A DNA stretch of 64,000 nucleotides from Paracoccaceae bacterium (GCA_027489355.1 JAIXZY010000035.1:1-64000), one strand, 5' to 3'. Shown: positions 1-8,658, numbered from the stretch's first letter. Numbers and translations are program-made. Notes: generated by a model from the sequence alone, not told the origin.

Positions 1-593
1 ACGGGGACGGCAAGAAGAACCTGTGGAGCGACGACCCGGCGGATGCGCTGGCCTCGACGGCCAACTACCTGCGGTTCTGGGGGTGGAAGAAGGGGATGCC
101 TTGGGGGGTGGAGGTGCGCCTGCCGGAAGGGTTCGACTACGACCAGACGACCGAGCGGGTGGTGAAGCCGGTTTCGGAGTGGCAGGCGATGGGCGTGCGG
201 ACCGTTTTCGGCGCGGACTTGCCCGACCACGGGCCGGGGTCGATCCTGCTGCCGGGCGGCCATCGCGGGGCGGCTTTCCTGATCTGGCCGAACTTCCAGG
301 TCATCGAGAAATACAACACGGCGGACGCCTATGTGGTGGCGATCGGGTCGCTGTCGGACCGGCTGAGGGGCGGACCTGCGATCCAGTCGGGCTGGCCACG
401 CGATCTGCGGGCCTTGACGCTTGACGAGCGGCGGGAGCTGCAGGAGCGACTGACCGGCGCGGGGTTCGATGCGGGCGGGGTCGACGGGCGGATGGGGCCA
501 AAGACGGTGGCGGCGGTGAAGGCCTTCCAGAAGGCGCGCGGGATGGTGCCGGACGGCTATCCCTCGTTGGAGGTGCTGGCGGCACTGCGCTAG
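1..593 (+). CDS. Lytic murein transglycosylase, C-terminal part (5' truncated by window edge)
   Basis: The reading frame is open from base 3 to the TAG at 591-593; the ORF track starts too late, at an internal Met. The visible protein begins in the middle of a transglycosylase domain (LWSDDPADALASTANYL, YLRFWGWKKGMPW), as in MltB-type soluble lytic transglycosylases that cleave peptidoglycan to 1,6-anhydromuropeptides. The last 60 or so residues form a peptidoglycan-binding domain 1 (LQERLTGAGFDAGGVDGRMGPKT...AFQKARG). The SLT core and any signal peptide lie outside the window. A GTCCAC/GTGGACA palindrome begins directly after the stop codon. Confidence 0.88.
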   Translation, partial: GDGKKNLWSDDPADALASTANYLRFWGWKKGMPWGVEVRLPEGFDYDQTTERVVKPVSEWQAMGVRTVFGADLPDHGPGSILLPGGHRGAAFLIWPNFQVIEKYNTADAYVVAIGSLSDRLRGGPAIQSGWPRDLRALTLDERRELQERLTGAGFDAGGVDGRMGPKTVAAVKAFQKARGMVPDGYPSLEVLAALR

Positions 594-652
594 CTGTCCA
601 CGGTGGACAGCCTGTCCAACCGTCTGGAATCAAGGGCTTGGCTGCGGAGATC
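594..652 (+). repeat. Bipartite intergenic element, copy 1 (palindrome + CTTGGCTGCGG)
   Basis: A perfect 17-bp palindrome, CTGTCCAC-G-GTGGACAG (594-610), is followed after 27 nt by CTTGGCTGCGG (637-647). The same arrangement occurs three more times in the window with a spacing of 28 nt. It starts one base after the transglycosylase stop codon. Function is unknown. Confidence 0.55.
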
Positions 653-805
653 AAGGGTTTATTAAGCTTTGGCCGAGGCCGTCCGACCCCGGCGTCTCAC
701 CCCGCTGGGGCGGCTCCTGCATGGATCGCTGACGCGCACGGTTTTTGTCTCGTCGTCGGGCTTCGCCTCCTCCTCGGCTGATGGGGGTTTCACCCCCAAA
801 CCCCA

Positions 806-827
806 GGATATTTGGAGAAGGGAAAGG
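806..827 (-). repeat. GGATATTTGGAGAAG 3' element, copy A
   Basis: The plus strand reads GGATATTTGGAGAAGGGAAA and lies just downstream of the rsmB stop codon when read on the minus strand. A 21/22 match occurs at 25605-25626, also a short distance after a stop codon and in the same orientation relative to its upstream gene. A short GGGGGT/ACCCCC hairpin lies beyond copy A, so a role in 3'-end formation is plausible. Confidence 0.5.
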
Positions 828-834
828 GGCCGGG

Positions 835-2067
835 TCAGCCCTCTTTCCGAAGGCGGACGAGGAAGAAGCCGTCCATCCCTCCCCGGTCAGCCCATTGGTC
901 GGGGCGCAGGCGAAGGGCGCCGTCAGGGGTCCACCAGCTTGCGCAGATGCCAGGGAGGTCGGGGCGTTCGACGGTGAGCGTCGGGTGGCGGCTCAGGGCG
1001 GCGGCGAGTTGAGCCTCGCCTTCCTCGGGCAGGAGCGAGCAGGTGGAGAAGACGAGGCGGCCGCCCGGTCTGAGCCAGGTCAGGGCGCGGTCGATGAGTT
1101 GGGATTGGAGGGTGGTGAGCGAGGGAAGCTCCGATCCGTCCTTGACGAAGGGCAGGTCCGGGTGGCGGCGGATGGTGCCGGTGGCGGAACAGGGGGCGTC
1201 GAGGAGGATGGCGTCGAACTGTCCCTCGGGTTGCCAGTGCAGCGCGTCGGCGGTGACGACGGTCGCGGTCAGGCCGGTGCGGGCAAGGTTGGCCTGCAGG
1301 CGGGCCAGGCGGGGGGCGGAGATGTCGAGAGCGGTGACATCGGCTCCGGCGGCGGCGAGTTGCAGGGTCTTGCCGCCGGGGGCGGCGCAGAGGTCGAGGA
1401 TGCGCTCGCCGGGTCGGGGTTGCAGGAGCTTGGCCGGGAGGGCGGCGGCGGCGTCCTGGACCCACCAGCCGCCCTCGGCGTAGCCGGGAAGTGTGGAGAG
1501 CTGGCCGGGGGTGCGGAGGCGGAGGCTGCCGGTGGGGAGGAGGTCGCCCTCCGGGTGGGGGAAGCCCTCGCGCAGGGTGAGGTCGAGCGGGGGTTCCTGG
1601 GAGTGGACGGTCTCGATGGCGGTGGTGACCTCGCGGCCGTAGGTATGGACGAGGGGTTGGCGAAGCCAGCGGGGGAGTTTCTGGACCGGCAGCGTGACAG
1701 GGTCAGGCAGGGCGCGGAGGACGGCGTTGACGAGGCCGGTCAGGTGGGCGGTCCGCTTGCCGCCCTGCCGGGTGATCTCGACCGCAGCGTTGACGGTCCC
1801 GTGGGCGGGGGCGCCGAGGCTGCGCTCCACCACGGCGAGACGGAGGGTGTTGCGGACGGTGAGGGGCGGGGATTTGCGGAGGTGTTTCTCCAGCAGCTTG
1901 TCCGCCGGGTCGAGGTGGCGGAGGGTCGTTTCGGCCAGCCGCAGGGCGCGGGCGCGGTCGGCTGGGGGGAGGTGATCGCCGGAGAAGTCGGAGAGCATCC
2001 TCCCTTCGCCCAGGACGCCGTCCAGGATTGCGACTGCGGTGGCGCGTGCGGTGACCCCTTCGGCCAT
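835..2067 (-). CDS. rsmB: 16S rRNA (cytosine(967)-C5)-methyltransferase RsmB
   Basis: A 410-aa SAM-dependent RNA methyltransferase that makes m5C in small-subunit rRNA. Residues about 5-125 form a NusB-like RNA-binding domain (LLEKHLRKSPPLTVRNTLRLAVVE). The Rossmann methyltransferase domain follows, with the SAM loop LCAAPGGKTLQLA near residue 226, motif IV DAPCSATG near 290 and motif VI STCSLLPEE carrying the catalytic cysteine. Family assignment is secure; the exact target base is inferred from the family. It stands alone on the minus strand. The 606-aa ORF on the opposite strand is a GC-rich shadow. Confidence 0.93.
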   Translation of the reverse strand: MAEGVTARATAVAILDGVLGEGRMLSDFSGDHLPPADRARALRLAETTLRHLDPADKLLEKHLRKSPPLTVRNTLRLAVVERSLGAPAHGTVNAAVEITRQGGKRTAHLTGLVNAVLRALPDPVTLPVQKLPRWLRQPLVHTYGREVTTAIETVHSQEPPLDLTLREGFPHPEGDLLPTGSLRLRTPGQLSTLPGYAEGGWWVQDAAAALPAKLLQPRPGERILDLCAAPGGKTLQLAAAGADVTALDISAPRLARLQANLARTGLTATVVTADALHWQPEGQFDAILLDAPCSATGTIRRHPDLPFVKDGSELPSLTTLQSQLIDRALTWLRPGGRLVFSTCSLLPEEGEAQLAAALSRHPTLTVERPDLPGICASWWTPDGALRLRPDQWADRGGMDGFFLVRLRKEG

Positions 2068-2138
2068 GTCCGTCCTCTTGCTGGTGCTGGGCGCGGGGTT
2101 ATATCAGGAGGGAGGGCCACACAAGGAAAGGGTCGGAC

Positions 2139-2309
2139 ATGGAAGACGATCTGCCCCCGGCGGCGAAGCGGGCGCTGGCCGAGGCCGAGGCGCGGCGGAA
2201 GGCGGCGGCATCGAAGGAGCCCCTGCCGAAGGAACTGGGGGGCCGGGATGGGCCGGAGCCGGTGCGGTACGGCGACTGGGAGAAGAAGGGGCTGGCGGTC
2301 GATTTCTGA
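2139..2309 (+). CDS. DUF1674 / SDHAF4-family succinate dehydrogenase assembly factor
   Basis: This 56-aa gene is too short for the ORF track. It starts ATG GAA GAC GAT and ends ...GDWEKKGLAVDF-TGA. The C-terminal signature GGRDGPEPVRYGDWEKKG is the hallmark of the DUF1674/SDHAF4 family, which binds flavinylated SdhA before it docks with SdhB and limits reactive-oxygen formation. The N-terminal half is Ala/Glu/Lys-rich and probably helical. A purine-rich stretch (AAGGAAAGGGTCGG) precedes the start. It lies divergent from rsmB with a 71-bp gap. Confidence 0.9.
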   Translation: MEDDLPPAAKRALAEAEARRKAAASKEPLPKELGGRDGPEPVRYGDWEKKGLAVDF

Positions 2310-2625
2310 GGGGGCTTTTCGAGGCCGATCCTCGTTCGCCGTCGGCGTCACCTCGCCCGTGTCCACGGTGGACATTTCCGGATTTCCATTTAAGTGCAAC
2401 GGCTTGACTGCGGGCGTTAGGGAGCCGGAAAGGATGTTTCACGAGGCCCGCAGCACCCGAACGTGCGAACAAGGTGGACGTGGCGGCAAGTCCGTGACGG
2501 GGCGGGCCGTGCATCGACCGGACCCGAGGATGGCAGGACGCCCGCTTGCCTCGGCCGAAGTCTGATGACCCCACACGGCGCGCGCGCCCCGGCGAATGGA
2601 TCGCCGGGGAAAAGTGCCGCTTGGG
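2310..2625. other. Intergenic region without a confident gene
   Basis: This 316-bp gap between the SDHAF4 gene and a convergent lipoprotein gene contains bipartite element copy 2 (2360-2414). It also contains an unproven 43-codon ORF at 2434-2565 (ATG to TGA) that resembles nothing I recognise. No tRNA or known small RNA was recognised. Confidence 0.5.
2360..2414 (+). repeat. Bipartite intergenic element, copy 2
   Basis: TGTCCACGGTGGACA at 2360-2374 is followed after exactly 28 nt by CTTGACTGCGGG (2403-2414). It matches copies at 594, 27249 and 53361 in both blocks and in spacing. It lies about 50 bp after the SDHAF4 stop codon. Function is unknown. Confidence 0.6.
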
Positions 2626-2868
2626 CTAGAGGCACAGATAAAGGTGCTGGGACTGGTAGGTGTAGGAGTTGTAGGAGGAAGACGCATATTCGGCGCGCTG
2701 CTTGCCGCCGGCACGGCAGATGCGCGTGGCTTCGGCCTGGTTTTCCTCGGTCTTGCCGGAGGCATAGTCGACCAGCTTGACGCTTGCGCCATTGTAGTCG
2801 GAAACGACCGGCTCGGTCGGAACGCAGGCAGTGAGAGCAAGGACGGGAAGGACGAGAACGAAACGCAT
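2626..2868 (-). CDS. Small predicted lipoprotein of unknown function
   Basis: An 80-aa protein with a lipoprotein signal peptide: MRFVLVLPVLALTAC, with lipobox LTAC and the lipidated Cys at residue 15. The mature part is about 65 residues. It has two further cysteines (ATRICRAGGK and the penultimate residue) and a Ser/Tyr-rich segment (YASSSYNSYTY). It should sit in the outer or inner membrane facing the periplasm. I recognise no family. It stands alone, convergent with the SDHAF4 gene. Confidence 0.7.
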   Translation of the reverse strand: MRFVLVLPVLALTACVPTEPVVSDYNGASVKLVDYASGKTEENQAEATRICRAGGKQRAEYASSSYNSYTYQSQHLYLCL

Positions 2869-3001
2869 GAAACCTCCTGATCAGCGAATGACGTACGGAG
2901 GGGTGTCACGGCGAATAACGGCACCATCATGGAAAGATTTGGAGAAATCTGCCGACCATTGGGCGGCTTGATGAAGGGTGTGCCGGGCTTTCAGGCAATC
3001 T

Positions 3002-3418
3002 TCAGCCGGATTCCACGTCTGGATCAACCCCATAGTCGGCATCCGGGACCGGCTCCATCCAGTCGACGCTGCGGCCGTCCTTCACCTCGTGAATGACGAT
3101 GTGGGACATGCCGCGGTCGGGCGCGGCGCCGTGCCAGTGGCGTTCGCCGGGGGCGAAGGTGATCACGTCTCCGGGCCGGATGGTGCGGATCGGGCCGCCA
3201 TCGCTTTGGCAGCGGCCGAGGCCTGCGGTGACGATGAGCGTCTGTCCGAGGGGATGGGTGTGCCAGGCGGTGCGGGCGCCGGGGTCGAAGGTGACCAAGG
3301 CACCTTGCACGCGGTCCGGCGCCTCGGGGTTGAAGAGCGGGTCAAGTCGCACCCGTCCGGTGAACCAGTCCGGGGAGCCGGGGCGGGAGGGGGTATGGCC
3401 GGCGGGGTAGATCTTCAT
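3002..3418 (-). CDS. Single-domain cupin, manganese hydroxynitrile-lyase-like family
   Basis: A 138-aa single cupin. I chose the ATG at 3418 (MKIYPAG); the track's 276-aa ORF extends into an antisense shadow of the neighbour. Cupin motif 1 reads PGARTAWHTHPLGQTLIV and motif 2 reads PGDVITFAPGERHWHGA, giving the usual His/His/Gln/His metal site. The opening DWFTGRVRLDPLF and the closing VDWMEPV closely resemble the bacterial cupin hydroxynitrile lyases (Granulicella type). Most homologues have no proven substrate, so the physiological reaction is unknown. Probably cytoplasmic. Confidence 0.85.
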   Translation of the reverse strand: MKIYPAGHTPSRPGSPDWFTGRVRLDPLFNPEAPDRVQGALVTFDPGARTAWHTHPLGQTLIVTAGLGRCQSDGGPIRTIRPGDVITFAPGERHWHGAAPDRGMSHIVIHEVKDGRSVDWMEPVPDADYGVDPDVESG

Positions 3419-3563
3419 GCGTGGCTCCCTTAAGGGTCTGGCGGGAGCGTAACAGGGTTTTGGAAGCTTGTGGTGGCCCTTGTGCGACTTAGGCTTCTCG
3501 TCGCTGGGGCTGCGCGGCTGGCGGGAGACGCCAGCGAGGAACCTGGTAGGAGACGAGGAGCGA

Positions 3564-3923
3564 CTACCGCAGACGAAAGGTCGCAGAATCGCCTTTGCCC
3601 TGATCGACGGTGAAGCGAAGTTTCTCGGCCCCCTGCGCCTCGACCAGTTGGCAGTTGTAGTCGATCTCCATGCCGCTCCAGTCCATCTCGCGGCAGAAGT
3701 AGCCGTCCTTCCAGGCCCATTGGCCGGTGATCTTCCAGCCCATCGCCGAGCCGTCGATGCGGCCGTCCGGCAGGACGTTGAGCGAGAGATTGTAAAGGCC
3801 GATCCGCAGCTCGCGGTTCTGGACCAGGTCAAGGAAACGGTCCTTGTCCTTGACCGGCGTGAATCCGTCGGCGGCCGCGGGGAGCGGCAAGGTCAGGAGA
3901 CAGGCGAGAAGACAGGCACGCAT
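3564..3923 (-). CDS. Exported protein of unknown function
   Basis: A 119-aa protein with a clear Sec signal peptide (MRACLLACLLTLPLPAAADG, cleavage probably after AAA). The mature 100 residues are beta-rich and contain two cysteines (YFCREMDW, DYNCQLVE) that could form a disulfide. No known family was recognised. It lies 61 bp downstream of dapB on the same strand and may be cotranscribed, although an inverted repeat (CACCCCTG/CAGGGGTG, 3929-3975) sits between them. Periplasmic location is inferred. Confidence 0.75.
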   Translation of the reverse strand: MRACLLACLLTLPLPAAADGFTPVKDKDRFLDLVQNRELRIGLYNLSLNVLPDGRIDGSAMGWKITGQWAWKDGYFCREMDWSGMEIDYNCQLVEAQGAEKLRFTVDQGKGDSATFRLR

Positions 3924-3984
3924 TGCATCACCCCTGCACAGGAACCGGGAGTCATACGCCCGTGTTCCAGGGGTGGATCACCCG

Positions 3985-4791
3985 TCAGATGCCAAGCACG
4001 TCCATCATGTCGTACTGGCCGGGCTTCTTGCCCTGCCCCCAGACTGCGGCCTTCAGCGCGCCCCGGGCGAAGATCGCGCGGTCGGTGGCGAGGTGGCGAA
4101 GGACGATGCGTTCACCCTCGGTGGCGAAGATCACGTCGTGTTCGCCGACGATGTCGCCGCCGCGGATGGCGGAGAAGCCGATGGACCCCTTCTGGCGCGC
4201 ACCGGTGATGCCGTCGCGACCGGAGACCCTGGCGTCGTCGAGGGAGATGCCCCGGCCCTCGGCAGCGGCTGCGCCGAGCATGAGCGCAGTGCCGGAGGGG
4301 GCGTCGACCTTCATGCGGTGGTGGGCCTCGACGATCTCGATGTCCCAGTCGGCGTCAAGCGCGGCGGCGACCTTCTGGGTCAGGCGCACCAGCAGGTTGA
4401 CGCCAAGCGACATGTTGCCGGCGCGGATGATCGTGGCGTGGCGGGCGGCGGCCTCGATCTTCGTCAGGTGCTGGGCCTCAAGCCCAGTGGTGCCGATGAC
4501 GTGGACGGCGCGGGCCTGGGCGGCGAGCGCCGCGAATTCGACGGTGGCGGCAGGGGCGGTGAAGTCGACCACGGCCTGCGCCCTGGAGAAGGCTTCCAGC
4601 GCGTCGTCGGTGACGGTGACGCCGATGGGGGCGCCGCCCATCGCCTCACCCACGTCGCGGCCGATCCAGGGGTGGCCGGAGCGTTCGACGCAAGCAACGA
4701 GGCGGAGCTTGTCCGAGGCTTGTGCAAGCCGGATCAGCGTCTGCCCCATGCGGCCCGAGGCCCCAGTCACCACAAGTCCCGGCTGATCCAT
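3985..4791 (-). CDS. dapB: 4-hydroxy-tetrahydrodipicolinate reductase DapB
   Basis: A 268-aa NAD(P)H-dependent reductase in the diaminopimelate/lysine pathway, needed for peptidoglycan. The N-terminal Rossmann loop is [10 protein letters not shown] (residues about 8-17), followed by the GTTGL segment. The catalytic [13 protein letters not shown] motif lies near residue 160 (His-His pair, Lys and PSGTA). Length matches the family. The downstream secreted protein may be in the same transcript. Confidence 0.96.
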   Translation of the reverse strand: MDQPGLVVTGASGRMGQTLIRLAQASDKLRLVACVERSGHPWIGRDVGEAMGGAPIGVTVTDDALEAFSRAQAVVDFTAPAATVEFAALAAQARAVHVIGTTGLEAQHLTKIEAAARHATIIRAGNMSLGVNLLVRLTQKVAAALDADWDIEIVEAHHRMKVDAPSGTALMLGAAAAEGRGISLDDARVSGRDGITGARQKGSIGFSAIRGGDIVGEHDVIFATEGERIVLRHLATDRAIFARGALKAAVWGQGKKPGQYDMMDVLGI

Positions 4792-4887
4792 CGTCGTGCC
4801 CCCTGTTTGCGGCCCCCTCTAGCCGGTTCCCGCGGGCGTGAGAAGCCCGGCGTTGCGGGCGGGGTCGAAAGGGCATAAAGGGGCGGC

Positions 4888-5301
4888 ATGGGGAACAAGC
4901 GATTCAATACCGGGTCCGGCCCGTCGCAACGCCAGTTGAGGGTGGGGGAACTGATCCGCCGCACCTTGAGCGATGTGCTGAACCGGGCGGAAATCCACGA
5001 CCCCGAGCTGAACGCCATGTCGATCACGGTGGGCGAGGTGTCCTGCTCGCCCGACCTGAAGGTGGCGACGGTCTATGTGATGCCGCTGATGGGGTCGGTT
5101 CCGGTCGAGGATGCCATCGCGGCGCTGGCGCGGAACAAGGCAGAGTTGCGCCACCGGGTGGCGTCGGAGCTGACGCTGAAATACGCGCCCGACCTGCGGT
5201 TCCGCCCGGACGAGACCTTCGACCGGCTGGACGAGACGCGGCGGCTGTTCTCGGACCCGGCGGTCCAGCGCGACGTCAGCGCGGCGGACGACAAGGAATG
5301 A
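4888..5301 (+). CDS. rbfA: 30S ribosome-binding factor RbfA
   Basis: A 137-aa KH-domain protein that binds the free 30S subunit and assists 16S rRNA 5'-end processing. [14 protein letters not shown], the [27 protein letters not shown] strands and the [12 protein letters not shown] tail are typical. It heads a tight operon: its last codons overlap the next gene by 4 nt (ATGA), and truB follows. The rbfA-truB association for ribosome/tRNA maturation is widespread; here a glycosidase gene is placed between them. Confidence 0.95.
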   Translation: MGNKRFNTGSGPSQRQLRVGELIRRTLSDVLNRAEIHDPELNAMSITVGEVSCSPDLKVATVYVMPLMGSVPVEDAIAALARNKAELRHRVASELTLKYAPDLRFRPDETFDRLDETRRLFSDPAVQRDVSAADDKE

Positions 5302-6020
5302 GGCTTCTGGCTTTGGCCTTCCTGCTGGCGCCGGTGGCGGCAGAGGCGGCGGAGTGCCGGGACACCAGCTTCGAGGGCGCGTCCTACACGATCTGCGAAG
5401 TGCAGGCGGGCGAGGACCTGCGGCTGTTCCATTCGGGGCCGGACGGGGCCTATGGCAGTTTTCGCAATGTCGATGAAGCCCTAGCGGCCGAGGGCGGCGC
5501 CTTGGGCTTTGCGATGAATGCCGGGATGTATCACCGGGATCTCGCGCCGGTCGGGCTCTACGTCGAGAACGGGACCGAGGTCTCGAAACTGGTGACGCGG
5601 GACGGGCCGGGGAACTTTGGTCTTTTGCCGAACGGGGTGTTCTGCATCGGCGACCGCTTCCGGGTGGTGGAGAGCCGCGCCTTCCGGCAGGAGCGGCCGG
5701 AATGCCGCTTCGCCACGCAGTCGGGGCCGATGCTGGTGATCGGGGGCAAGCTGCACCCGAAGCTGCTGGCAGGTAGCGACAGCGTCTACGTCCGGAACGG
5801 CGTCGGGGTCAGCGAGGATGGGACGCGGGCGGTCTTTGCGATTTCCAACGATGCGGTGAACTTCCATGCCTTCGCGCGGTTCTTCCGGGACGGGCTGGGG
5901 CTGCCGGACGCGCTGTATTTCGACGGCAACATCTCGCGGCTTTATGCGCCTTCGCTTGGGCGGCACGACGGGGGGTTCCCGATGGGGCCGATCGTCGGCA
6001 CCGTGGTTCCGAAGGGGTAA
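5298..6020 (+). CDS. Phosphodiester glycosidase family protein (DUF2233/NAGPA-like), exported
   Basis: A 240-aa protein with a signal peptide ([19 protein letters not shown]). The mature domain matches the DUF2233/NAGPA fold: [36 protein letters not shown] and [15 protein letters not shown]. Characterised relatives hydrolyse GlcNAc-1-phosphodiester bonds, for example in wall polymers. Here the periplasmic substrate is unknown. It overlaps rbfA by 4 nt and ends 3 nt before truB, so it is translationally coupled within that operon. Confidence 0.87.
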   Translation: MRLLALAFLLAPVAAEAAECRDTSFEGASYTICEVQAGEDLRLFHSGPDGAYGSFRNVDEALAAEGGALGFAMNAGMYHRDLAPVGLYVENGTEVSKLVTRDGPGNFGLLPNGVFCIGDRFRVVESRAFRQERPECRFATQSGPMLVIGGKLHPKLLAGSDSVYVRNGVGVSEDGTRAVFAISNDAVNFHAFARFFRDGLGLPDALYFDGNISRLYAPSLGRHDGGFPMGPIVGTVVPKG

Positions 6021-6023
6021 GCC

Positions 6024-6926
6024 GTGGCGCGGGGGAAGAAGGGCCGGGCGGTCAGTGGCTGGCTGATCGTGGACAAGCCGGCGGGCGTGACGTCCACCGC
6101 GGTAGTCAACAAGGTGAAATGGGCGCTTTCGGCGCAGAAGGCGGGGCATGCGGGGACGCTGGACCCGGATGCGACGGGCGTGCTGGCCGTGGCGCTGGGG
6201 GAAGCGACGAAGACGATCCCCTACATCACCGATGCGCTGAAGTGCTACCGCTTCCGGGTCGTGTTGGGGGCGGCGACCGAGACCGACGATGCCTCGGGTG
6301 CGGTGATCGCGACCTGTGCTGAGCGCCCGACGGATGCGCAGATCGAGGCGGCGCTGGGGGCGTTCCGGGGGCAGATCGAACAGGTCCCGCCGCAGTATTC
6401 GGCGGTGAAGGTCGATGGCGAGCGGGCCTATGACCTTGCGCGCGAGGGCGAGGTGATGGACCTGGCGGCGCGGCCCCTTTGGGTGGAGCGGCTGGTTGTG
6501 CTGGGCCGCCCGGATGCGGACCACGTCGATCTGGAGATGGTCTGCGGCAAGGGCGGCTATGTGCGGTCGATCGCGCGGGACCTGGGGCAGGCGCTGGGGT
6601 GCCTGGGACATGTGCAGTGGCTGCGGCGGGAGTGGTCGGGGCCGTTCAACGCCGAAGATGGCGTAACGCTGGAGACGGTGGACGCGGAAGCCAGGACCGA
6701 GGCCCTGGACGCGCGGCTTTTGCCGTTGGAGCTGGGGTTGCAGGACCTGCCGGAGTTCCGGGCGACGCCCGAGGGGGCGGTGCGGCTGCGGAACGGCAAT
6801 CCGGGGCAGGTGATCGGGCATGCCGACTGGGGCACCGAGGGCTGGGCGTCTCTGGATGGCCTCGCGGTGGCCGTGGGGCACTACCGGGGGGGCGAGTTGC
6901 ACCCGAGCCGGGTGTTCAACCGCTGA
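6024..6926 (+). CDS. truB: tRNA pseudouridine(55) synthase TruB
   Basis: A 300-aa enzyme making pseudouridine 55 in the tRNA T-loop. It starts with GTG at 6024, three bases after the previous stop. The catalytic motif [14 protein letters not shown] carries the nucleophilic Asp. [36 protein letters not shown] and [15 protein letters not shown] are further family blocks. The C-terminus carries a PUA-like region (RLRNGNPGQ). The last 11 bases overlap the convergent hydrolase gene. Confidence 0.96.
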   Translation: MARGKKGRAVSGWLIVDKPAGVTSTAVVNKVKWALSAQKAGHAGTLDPDATGVLAVALGEATKTIPYITDALKCYRFRVVLGAATETDDASGAVIATCAERPTDAQIEAALGAFRGQIEQVPPQYSAVKVDGERAYDLAREGEVMDLAARPLWVERLVVLGRPDADHVDLEMVCGKGGYVRSIARDLGQALGCLGHVQWLRREWSGPFNAEDGVTLETVDAEARTEALDARLLPLELGLQDLPEFRATPEGAVRLRNGNPGQVIGHADWGTEGWASLDGLAVAVGHYRGGELHPSRVFNR

Positions 6927-7893
6927 CCCTGCTTTCCACCCGTGCATGCCGGCCGGCATGTTCGGCCAGCGCGGCACAAGCCTTTGCCCAGCTGTCGTCG
7001 CCGTCATACAGGGCCGAGCGCAGGTAGGCCCAGGTCATCCGCTGGGTGACGGCCAGGCGTTCGGGGTCTTCGTCGTCGGTCTCTTTCGCGTCATGGCCTG
7101 CGATCCCGCCCAGTCCGTGCCTGCCGCCCTTCAGCACCAGCAGGGCATCGCTGCCCGGCCCGTGGCGGAACGGGTCCAGGTGCCAGTCGGCCCCCCGCAC
7201 GGTCAGGTGCGGATTGTCGTCCGCGTCCCCGGCGACGACAAGCGTCCGGGTGGTCATCGTGGTGAAATCCGGGTTCAGCGTGGTGTAGTTCGCCCGCGCG
7301 TGGGCGCTGAGGCTCTCGCCGCCGTTGCCCGGTGCCGCGAGCAGCACCCCCGCCTTGATCCGCGCGTCCGGCAGACGGACCCGCTGGACGGCAGGGTCTG
7401 CCGTGTCGGTCAAGCCCGCGCCGACGAGAATGCCCGCGGTCTGCCCGCCCAGCGAATGTCCCGCAACGGCCACGCGAGAGGCGTCCAGCCGACCGGTCAG
7501 GAACCGAGCCTGTGCTTCGACGTCAGGCAGGTTGTCGAGGATCAACCGCATGTCCTCGACCCGGGACCGCCAGAAGAACGGCGCGCCAGGGGCGTCGGCA
7601 CCCAGGCCCGCGGCCCTGGAATTGGCATGGGTTGGCTGGATCACGGCGAACCCGTGCTCGGCCCAGAAGGTGGACAGCGGCGCGTAGCCATCCTTCGAGG
7701 ACAGGTAAAGCGAAGGCCCGTGGCCGTGCGACAGAAGGATGATCGGCAGGGCTTCGCCCGCCAAGGGCGCCGTCACCCGCAGCTCCAGCGCCCGCCCCCG
7801 GCCCGGAGCGGGCAGCGTGACGCGGCTGATGGACAGAGCAGGAGAGGCGGCGGCCACGGGGATGTTCAGCGCATCGCGGACAAGGTCGTTCAT
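6916..7893 (-). CDS. Alpha/beta-hydrolase (chlorophyllase/acetylhydrolase-like esterase)
   Basis: A 325-aa alpha/beta-hydrolase without a signal peptide. The oxyanion region is [20 protein letters not shown], the nucleophile elbow [10 protein letters not shown], the acid GDADDN and the catalytic His GGRHGLGG. The architecture fits a carboxylester hydrolase of unknown substrate. It is divergent from a TetR gene, and two copies of an inverted-repeat operator lie in the shared 118-bp promoter region. Control by that regulator, relieved by a ligand related to the substrate, is the simplest inference. Confidence 0.85.
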   Translation of the reverse strand: MNDLVRDALNIPVAAASPALSISRVTLPAPGRGRALELRVTAPLAGEALPIILLSHGHGPSLYLSSKDGYAPLSTFWAEHGFAVIQPTHANSRAAGLGADAPGAPFFWRSRVEDMRLILDNLPDVEAQARFLTGRLDASRVAVAGHSLGGQTAGILVGAGLTDTADPAVQRVRLPDARIKAGVLLAAPGNGGESLSAHARANYTTLNPDFTTMTTRTLVVAGDADDNPHLTVRGADWHLDPFRHGPGSDALLVLKGGRHGLGGIAGHDAKETDDEDPERLAVTQRMTWAYLRSALYDGDDSWAKACAALAEHAGRHARVESRVSG

Positions 7894-7948
7894 CGGAAGT
7901 CTCCGTTATCTGCTGGCAAAGCGGGGTTGGCCCGCCTATATGATCGAA

Positions 7949-7998
7949 AGCGGATCGCAGTTCCGCTTGCATCCATCATATACGGAACGCTGTTCCGT
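7949..7998. promoter_or_regulatory. Two TetR-type operator copies
   Basis: Copy 1 (7982-7998) is a perfect inverted repeat, ACGGAAC-GCT-GTTCCGT. Copy 2 (7951-7965), CGGATCGCAGTTCCG, matches the copy 1 core at 13 of 15 positions. The centres are 32 bp apart, about three helical turns. They sit between the esterase start (7893) and the tetR start (8012), so one protein could control both promoters. Confidence 0.72.
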
Positions 7999-8011
7999 TT
8001 ATCAAGGGACC

Positions 8012-8602
8012 ATGTCCGAAGTGACCGACCAACCGGAGAAGGACGGAAGCGAGCGCGCAATCCGCGCCGATGCGCAGCGGAACGAGGACTTGCTGCTGGC
8101 CGTCGCAAGAGAGGTTTTTGCGACCAAGGGCGTCGATACGCCGGTCCGCGAGATTGCGGCGAAGGCGGGCGTCGGGGTCGGCACGCTGTACCGCCGCTTT
8201 CCCAGGCGATCAGACCTGGTGACGGCCGTGTTCCGCCACGAGGTCGATGCTTGTGCGGCGGCGGCAAGAACGCTGGCCGCCGAGTACCCTCCGACCGAGG
8301 CCCTGGCCCGCTGGCTGCGGCGCTATACCGAATTTCTTGCCGCCAAGAAGGGCCTGGCCGCCGCGCTGCATTCCGGCGATCCGGCCTATGCGGCCCTGCC
8401 CGACTATTTCCGCGCGAACTTCGAACCCGCGCTTGCCCGGTTGCTGCAGGCCTCGGCGGCCACTGGCGCAACCCGGACCGACATCGCCGCCTATGACCTT
8501 CTGCGCGCGATCGGGAACCTGTCGGTGAGTTCAGGTCCGGACGCGGCGGATCACACCGCCCGGATGGTCGAGCTTCTGATCGACGGCCTGCGGCAACGCT
8601 GA
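8012..8602 (+). CDS. TetR/AcrR family transcriptional regulator
   Basis: A 196-aa regulator. I chose the ATG at 8012 (MSEVTDQPEKD), immediately after the operator region; the longer track ORF runs through the neighbour's promoter. The N-terminal helix-turn-helix (LLAVAREVFATKGVDTPVREIAAKAGVGVGTLYRRFPRRSDLV) is canonical TetR. The C-terminal ligand domain resembles the SbtR-like type (AAALHSGDPAYAALPDYFRANFEPALARLL). It probably represses itself and the divergent esterase through the two palindromes. The ligand is unknown. Confidence 0.92.
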   Translation: MSEVTDQPEKDGSERAIRADAQRNEDLLLAVAREVFATKGVDTPVREIAAKAGVGVGTLYRRFPRRSDLVTAVFRHEVDACAAAARTLAAEYPPTEALARWLRRYTEFLAAKKGLAAALHSGDPAYAALPDYFRANFEPALARLLQASAATGATRTDIAAYDLLRAIGNLSVSSGPDAADHTARMVELLIDGLRQR

Positions 8603-8607
8603 AACGC

Positions 8608-8637
8608 AAAAGGCCCCGCGTCGCCGCAGGGCCTTTC
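8608..8637. terminator. Bidirectional intrinsic terminator between tetR and rplT
   Basis: A perfect 8-bp stem, AAAGGCCC/GGGCCTTT, with a 12-nt loop starts 6 nt after the tetR stop codon. Flanking A-rich and T-rich ends allow termination of both the convergent tetR and rplT transcripts. Confidence 0.75.
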
Positions 8638-8658
8638 CTGAAACCTTGGCCAGACCGA

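Noticed and set aside
745-2565. 606-codon plus-strand ORF
   Set aside because: Antisense to rsmB with Gly/Glu-rich low-complexity sequence and no motifs.
3508-3557. Partial inverted repeats (TCGCTGG...CCAGCGA) between the cupin and secreted-protein genes
   Set aside because: Loop too long and no U tract; not strong enough to call a terminator.
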